NCBI GenBank assembly: GCA_964451925.1
Contig: CAYVKA010000002.1
Coordinates: 85,403-149,402 of the forward strand
Direction of reading: 5' to 3'
Length of the DNA stretch: 64,000 nt
From: Nevskia sp964451925
Lineage (GTDB): Bacteria > Pseudomonadota > Gammaproteobacteria > Nevskiales > Nevskiaceae
Part shown: positions 61,664 through 64,000 of the stretch, piece by piece
How positions within the stretch are numbered: position 1 is the first letter of the stretch
How the letters are laid out: each line of letters opens with the position of its first letter
Notes under the pieces: model-generated
Database searches by the model: none
What the model was told of the DNA's origin: nothing
Seen by the model: the letters and a program-made list of their open reading frames with translations, nothing else
Position numbers and translations under genes: made by a program

Positions 61664-62041
61664 GTGAACACCAAGGAAATCGGCCGCCAGGTGATGTCCG
61701 AGCTGATGGGCAAGGACTACCTCGTCGAGAAGGACAGAAAGCGGAACAGCTTCAACGCGGCGCTGCACGAGTACTCCGAGGAGGTTTGCTTCGGTCGCAT
61801 CTGGGCGCGCCCTGGCATCGACCGCAAGCTCCGCAGCATCCTCAACGTCGCCATGCTCACGGCTTTGAACCGACCGGCCCAGCTACGCAACCACGTCGAA
61901 GGTGCGCTGAACAATGGCTGCACACCGCAGGAGCTGCAGGAGATACTGCTGCAAGCCGCCGTCTACTGCGGCCTTCCGGCCGCCACCGACGCTTTCAAGG
62001 TGGCGGAGGACGTACTGCGCGCCCACAAGCTGGTGGAGTGA
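61664..62041 (+). CDS. Carboxymuconolactone decarboxylase (CMD/AhpD-like) family protein
   Basis: 125 aa from a GTG at 61664 (AGGAG upstream; the overlapping ATG is out of frame). The CMD core is clear: FGRIWARPGIDRKLRSILNVAMLTALNRPAQLRNHVEGALNNG and LLQAAVYCGLPAATDAF (conserved His and Cys). It may decarboxylate a muconolactone-like intermediate or act in redox defence; the paired Cys of AhpD (CxxC) is absent, favouring the decarboxylase-like branch. Confidence 0.88.
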   Translation: MNTKEIGRQVMSELMGKDYLVEKDRKRNSFNAALHEYSEEVCFGRIWARPGIDRKLRSILNVAMLTALNRPAQLRNHVEGALNNGCTPQELQEILLQAAVYCGLPAATDAFKVAEDVLRAHKLVE

Positions 62042-62087
62042 GCGGTATCTGTGAATCCCCGGCACACATCCAATCAGCGGGAGCCAC

Positions 62088-63125
62088 ATGGCAACGAACA
62101 AAGTCCCTCCGTTCAACAAGGTCAAGGAAGGGCGTGACGAAGCGATCATTGATCCCGAGATCGAAATCGTCGACTCGCACCATCATCTTTTCGACCGGCC
62201 GCACCTGCGGTATCTGCTCGACGACTACCTCGGCGACGTCAAGGCCGGGCACAAGATCGTGGGGTCGATCTATGTCGAAACACAGGCGATGGCCCGTCCC
62301 AGCGGGCCTACGGAGCTGCGCCCAGTCGGGGAAATCGAATTTGCAAGCGGTGTCGCCGCCACGGCGGCCAGCGGTATCTATGGCCCCTGCAGGGTTGCAG
62401 CGGGGATTGTGGGCTTTGCCGATATGACCATGGGCGATCGGGTTGCCGCCACGCTGGATGCCGAGTTAGCGGCATCGCCGGAACGGCTGCGTGGCGTGCG
62501 GCAGATAGCGCTCGCCCATACCGATCCGGCGAAGCTGCGTTTCCTCACGCATCAGCCGCCTGCGGATCTCCTGAAGAATCCGAACTTCCGCACAGCGATC
62601 GGGCACCTGGGACGCCGGCGACTGTCCTTCGACGCTACCGTGCTGCACCAGCAGCTGCCCGAGCTCGCGCAAATCGCGGGCGACTACCCCGAAACAACTT
62701 TCGTTCTCGACCATCTGGGCCTGGCTACCGCCACCGGCGTAGGCGCTGAGACTCGGGCGCAGGTGTTCGAGGAATGGCGAAGGAACATGAGAGTACTGGC
62801 CAGCCGGCCGAACGTGTTCTGCAAGGTCGGCGGCCTTGGCACCTCTTACTGGGGCTTCGGCTTCAACGAGCGCACCGATGTTATCGGCTATCAGGAACTG
62901 GCCGCTGCGTGGGCCCCGTACGTCGAATCGGCGATCGAAATCTTCGGTGTTGGCCGCTGCATGATGGAAAGCAATTATCCGAACGACGGCCGCTCGTGTG
63001 GCTTTGTTCCGCTTTGGAACGCCATGAAGACCATTGTGAAAGCATATTCGGCGGACGAGAAAAAGGCCCTGTTCCGAGGAACCGCCGAGGCCGTTTATCG
63101 GATTCCGGCGCTGATCGATGCGTAG
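62088..63125 (+). CDS. Amidohydrolase-family (amidohydrolase_2) metal-dependent hydrolase
   Basis: 345 aa TIM-barrel. The HxH metal motif appears as DSHHHLFD, followed by a His in VLDHLG and an Asn/Asp-type C-terminal site (MMESNYPNDG). Relatives include lactone hydrolases such as those for 2-pyrone-4,6-dicarboxylate and decarboxylases. In this cluster a lactone or ring-cleavage product hydrolase is likely; the substrate cannot be fixed. Confidence 0.9.
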   Translation: MATNKVPPFNKVKEGRDEAIIDPEIEIVDSHHHLFDRPHLRYLLDDYLGDVKAGHKIVGSIYVETQAMARPSGPTELRPVGEIEFASGVAATAASGIYGPCRVAAGIVGFADMTMGDRVAATLDAELAASPERLRGVRQIALAHTDPAKLRFLTHQPPADLLKNPNFRTAIGHLGRRRLSFDATVLHQQLPELAQIAGDYPETTFVLDHLGLATATGVGAETRAQVFEEWRRNMRVLASRPNVFCKVGGLGTSYWGFGFNERTDVIGYQELAAAWAPYVESAIEIFGVGRCMMESNYPNDGRSCGFVPLWNAMKTIVKAYSADEKKALFRGTAEAVYRIPALIDA

Positions 63126-63253
63126 TGCTGCCCTTTGTCTGATCTGGCCGGTATAGAACCGGGGACCAATCGATGGCGGAATGCCACATCAAATCGCGCC
63201 GTCGCGCCACGCGCGCTGGTCCGGCGGCAAAGAATCCGCACAAATGAACTGCT

Positions 63254-63724
63254 TCACGTGTCCGCTGCCGTAATCCTCTGCCGGGCCCGCCATGAAAAAT
63301 TGGACACCCGGCTCTGAATCAGCCATGACCCATCCACGCGGACATAGGTATCCTTGTAGATGACGCCGCTGGTGGTGCGCACAGAGATGCCGCCGTCCTG
63401 CCCAATGAGCACAACCAGGCAGTACGACGTTCCCCGCGCGTGGTCCTGTTCAAGCTCGACGGTCTGCTGCCCATTGATGTGGTAAACCGTGTTGAACGTG
63501 GCCAGGTAAGCGTCGAAGGCATCCCCGATTTGCTTGCGCCCCTTCAGGGACGAAACGCACACGCCGTCGAAGTAGGAATCAACGGTTGCATCTTCGGTGA
63601 ACAGCAAGACCTGCTTTTGAATATCTTTCGTGTCGGCCAGGTTGGAGAATGTATCGACGAGGGACTTGAGGGCGCTGCGATCCTCGAGTTGCCGGATGCG
63701 TTGATCGATCGGAAGGTCTTGCAT
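63254..63724 (-). CDS. SnoaL-like (NTF2-fold) protein
   Basis: 156 aa from the ATG at 63724 (GAGGG upstream). The NTF2-like pattern is visible: RIRQLEDRSALKSLVDTFSNLADTKD, LLFTEDATVDSYFDG, GRKQIGDAFDAYL and DTYVRVDGSWLIQSRVSNFSW. Such small proteins are isomerases, dehydratases or ring hydroxylation partners, or have no catalysis. It is 5' of an aldo/keto reductase on the same strand. Confidence 0.85.
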   Translation of the reverse strand: MQDLPIDQRIRQLEDRSALKSLVDTFSNLADTKDIQKQVLLFTEDATVDSYFDGVCVSSLKGRKQIGDAFDAYLATFNTVYHINGQQTVELEQDHARGTSYCLVVLIGQDGGISVRTTSGVIYKDTYVRVDGSWLIQSRVSNFSWRARQRITAADT

Positions 63725-63797
63725 GGCTTGTGCCCTCGAGTTTCGCAGCACCTGTGAAGTGGCCTGCCGGGGCGCACAGGTCAGGTGTAAGCGGCGA

Positions 63798-64000
63798 TCA
63801 GCGCCCGGTCAGCTTCAGCGACGCATCCGGTAACCGCGCCCCCTTCAGATCAAGCTTGCTGGCCGCAACGTCGATCATATGCAGATCGTCGGCACTGAGT
63901 TCCAGGTTGACCGAGCCCAGATTCTCCTCCAGGCGGTGCAATTTGACGGTTCCGGGGATCGGCACAATCCAGGGCTTTCGCGCGAGCAGCCAGGCCAGTG
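63798..64000 (-). CDS. Aldo/keto reductase, 3' end only
   Basis: The last 67 codons of a minus-strand gene running off the window. The reading LAWLLARKPWIVPIPGTVKL followed by RLEENLGSVNLELSADDL and a C-terminal KLTGR is characteristic of the aldo/keto reductase C-terminus (NADPH-binding IPG(T/S)-x-K-x5-EN region). The gene continues past 64000. Confidence 0.85.
   Translation of the reverse strand, partial: LAWLLARKPWIVPIPGTVKLHRLEENLGSVNLELSADDLHMIDVAASKLDLKGARLPDASLKLTGR

Overview
The window is about 64 kb of GC-rich chromosomal DNA from an aerobic or microaerobic proteobacterium. A cbb3 oxidase cluster with perfect FNR/Anr boxes, OmpW, an AcnD/PrpF pair and a WS/DGAT-type acyltransferase make a gammaproteobacterium most likely. 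A hydrocarbon-associated lineage such as Nevskiales/Solimonadaceae is possible, but this is inference and no rRNA gene is present to test it.

Layout. 1-1282: 3' part of a wax ester synthase/diacylglycerol acyltransferase. 1286-11286 (minus strand): a microaerobic respiration block with ccoNOQP, a two-TM small protein, ccoG, a 59-aa one-TM protein, ccoI, ccoS, a DksA/TraR-type zinc-finger gene, a TauE/SafE-like membrane gene and hemN. 11421-15555 (plus strand): a tandem universal stress protein, OmpW and a FixL/FixJ-like two-component pair. FNR-type boxes precede ccoN/usp (shared), ompW, the FixL-like gene and the dksA-like gene, so this whole 12-kb block looks like one oxygen-responsive regulon. 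15632-17833: a lipoprotein with an extreme Ser/Gly linker. 18283-22077: acnD-prpF. 22344-23987: an alpha/beta hydrolase divergent from a TetR gene.

24061-35191 is an accessory region with lower-GC patches. It holds a Sel1-repeat gene, decayed fragments, possible IS21-like end repeats, two small Xre-type regulators, a complete Tn7-like transposition module in the order tniQ/tnsD - tnsA-like - tnsB - tnsC with overlapping start/stop codons and a hairpin-rich leader, then small hypothetical genes including two paralogous pairs and a broken metallophosphoesterase.

35586-63125 is a catabolic region. After an F420-reductase-like gene, LysR/SDR and a secreted CocE-type hydrolase comes a set apparently run by one IclR regulator: three zinc alcohol dehydrogenases, two aldehyde dehydrogenases, an Fe-ADH/maleylacetate-reductase-like protein, an acyl-CoA ligase, a family III CoA-transferase, a double-hotdog dehydratase, a DUF2889 protein, an enoyl-CoA hydratase, an OprB-like porin, two MFS transporters, a beta-hydroxyacid dehydrogenase, a carboxymuconolactone-decarboxylase-like protein and an amidohydrolase. 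The enzyme set reads as uptake, alcohol to aldehyde to acid oxidation, CoA activation and hydration/cleavage of a substrate I cannot name.

The strongest new observation is in the promoters of this catabolic region. Five of them carry a pair of 16-bp palindromes related to GTTCGTATATACGAAC, and in every case the two copies are separated by exactly 4 bp (20-bp period). Two of the pairs sit as mirror images in the divergent promoter at 57.26-57.45 kb. This fits a dedicated IclR-type regulon. The window closes with a SnoaL-like gene and the 3' end of an aldo/keto reductase.
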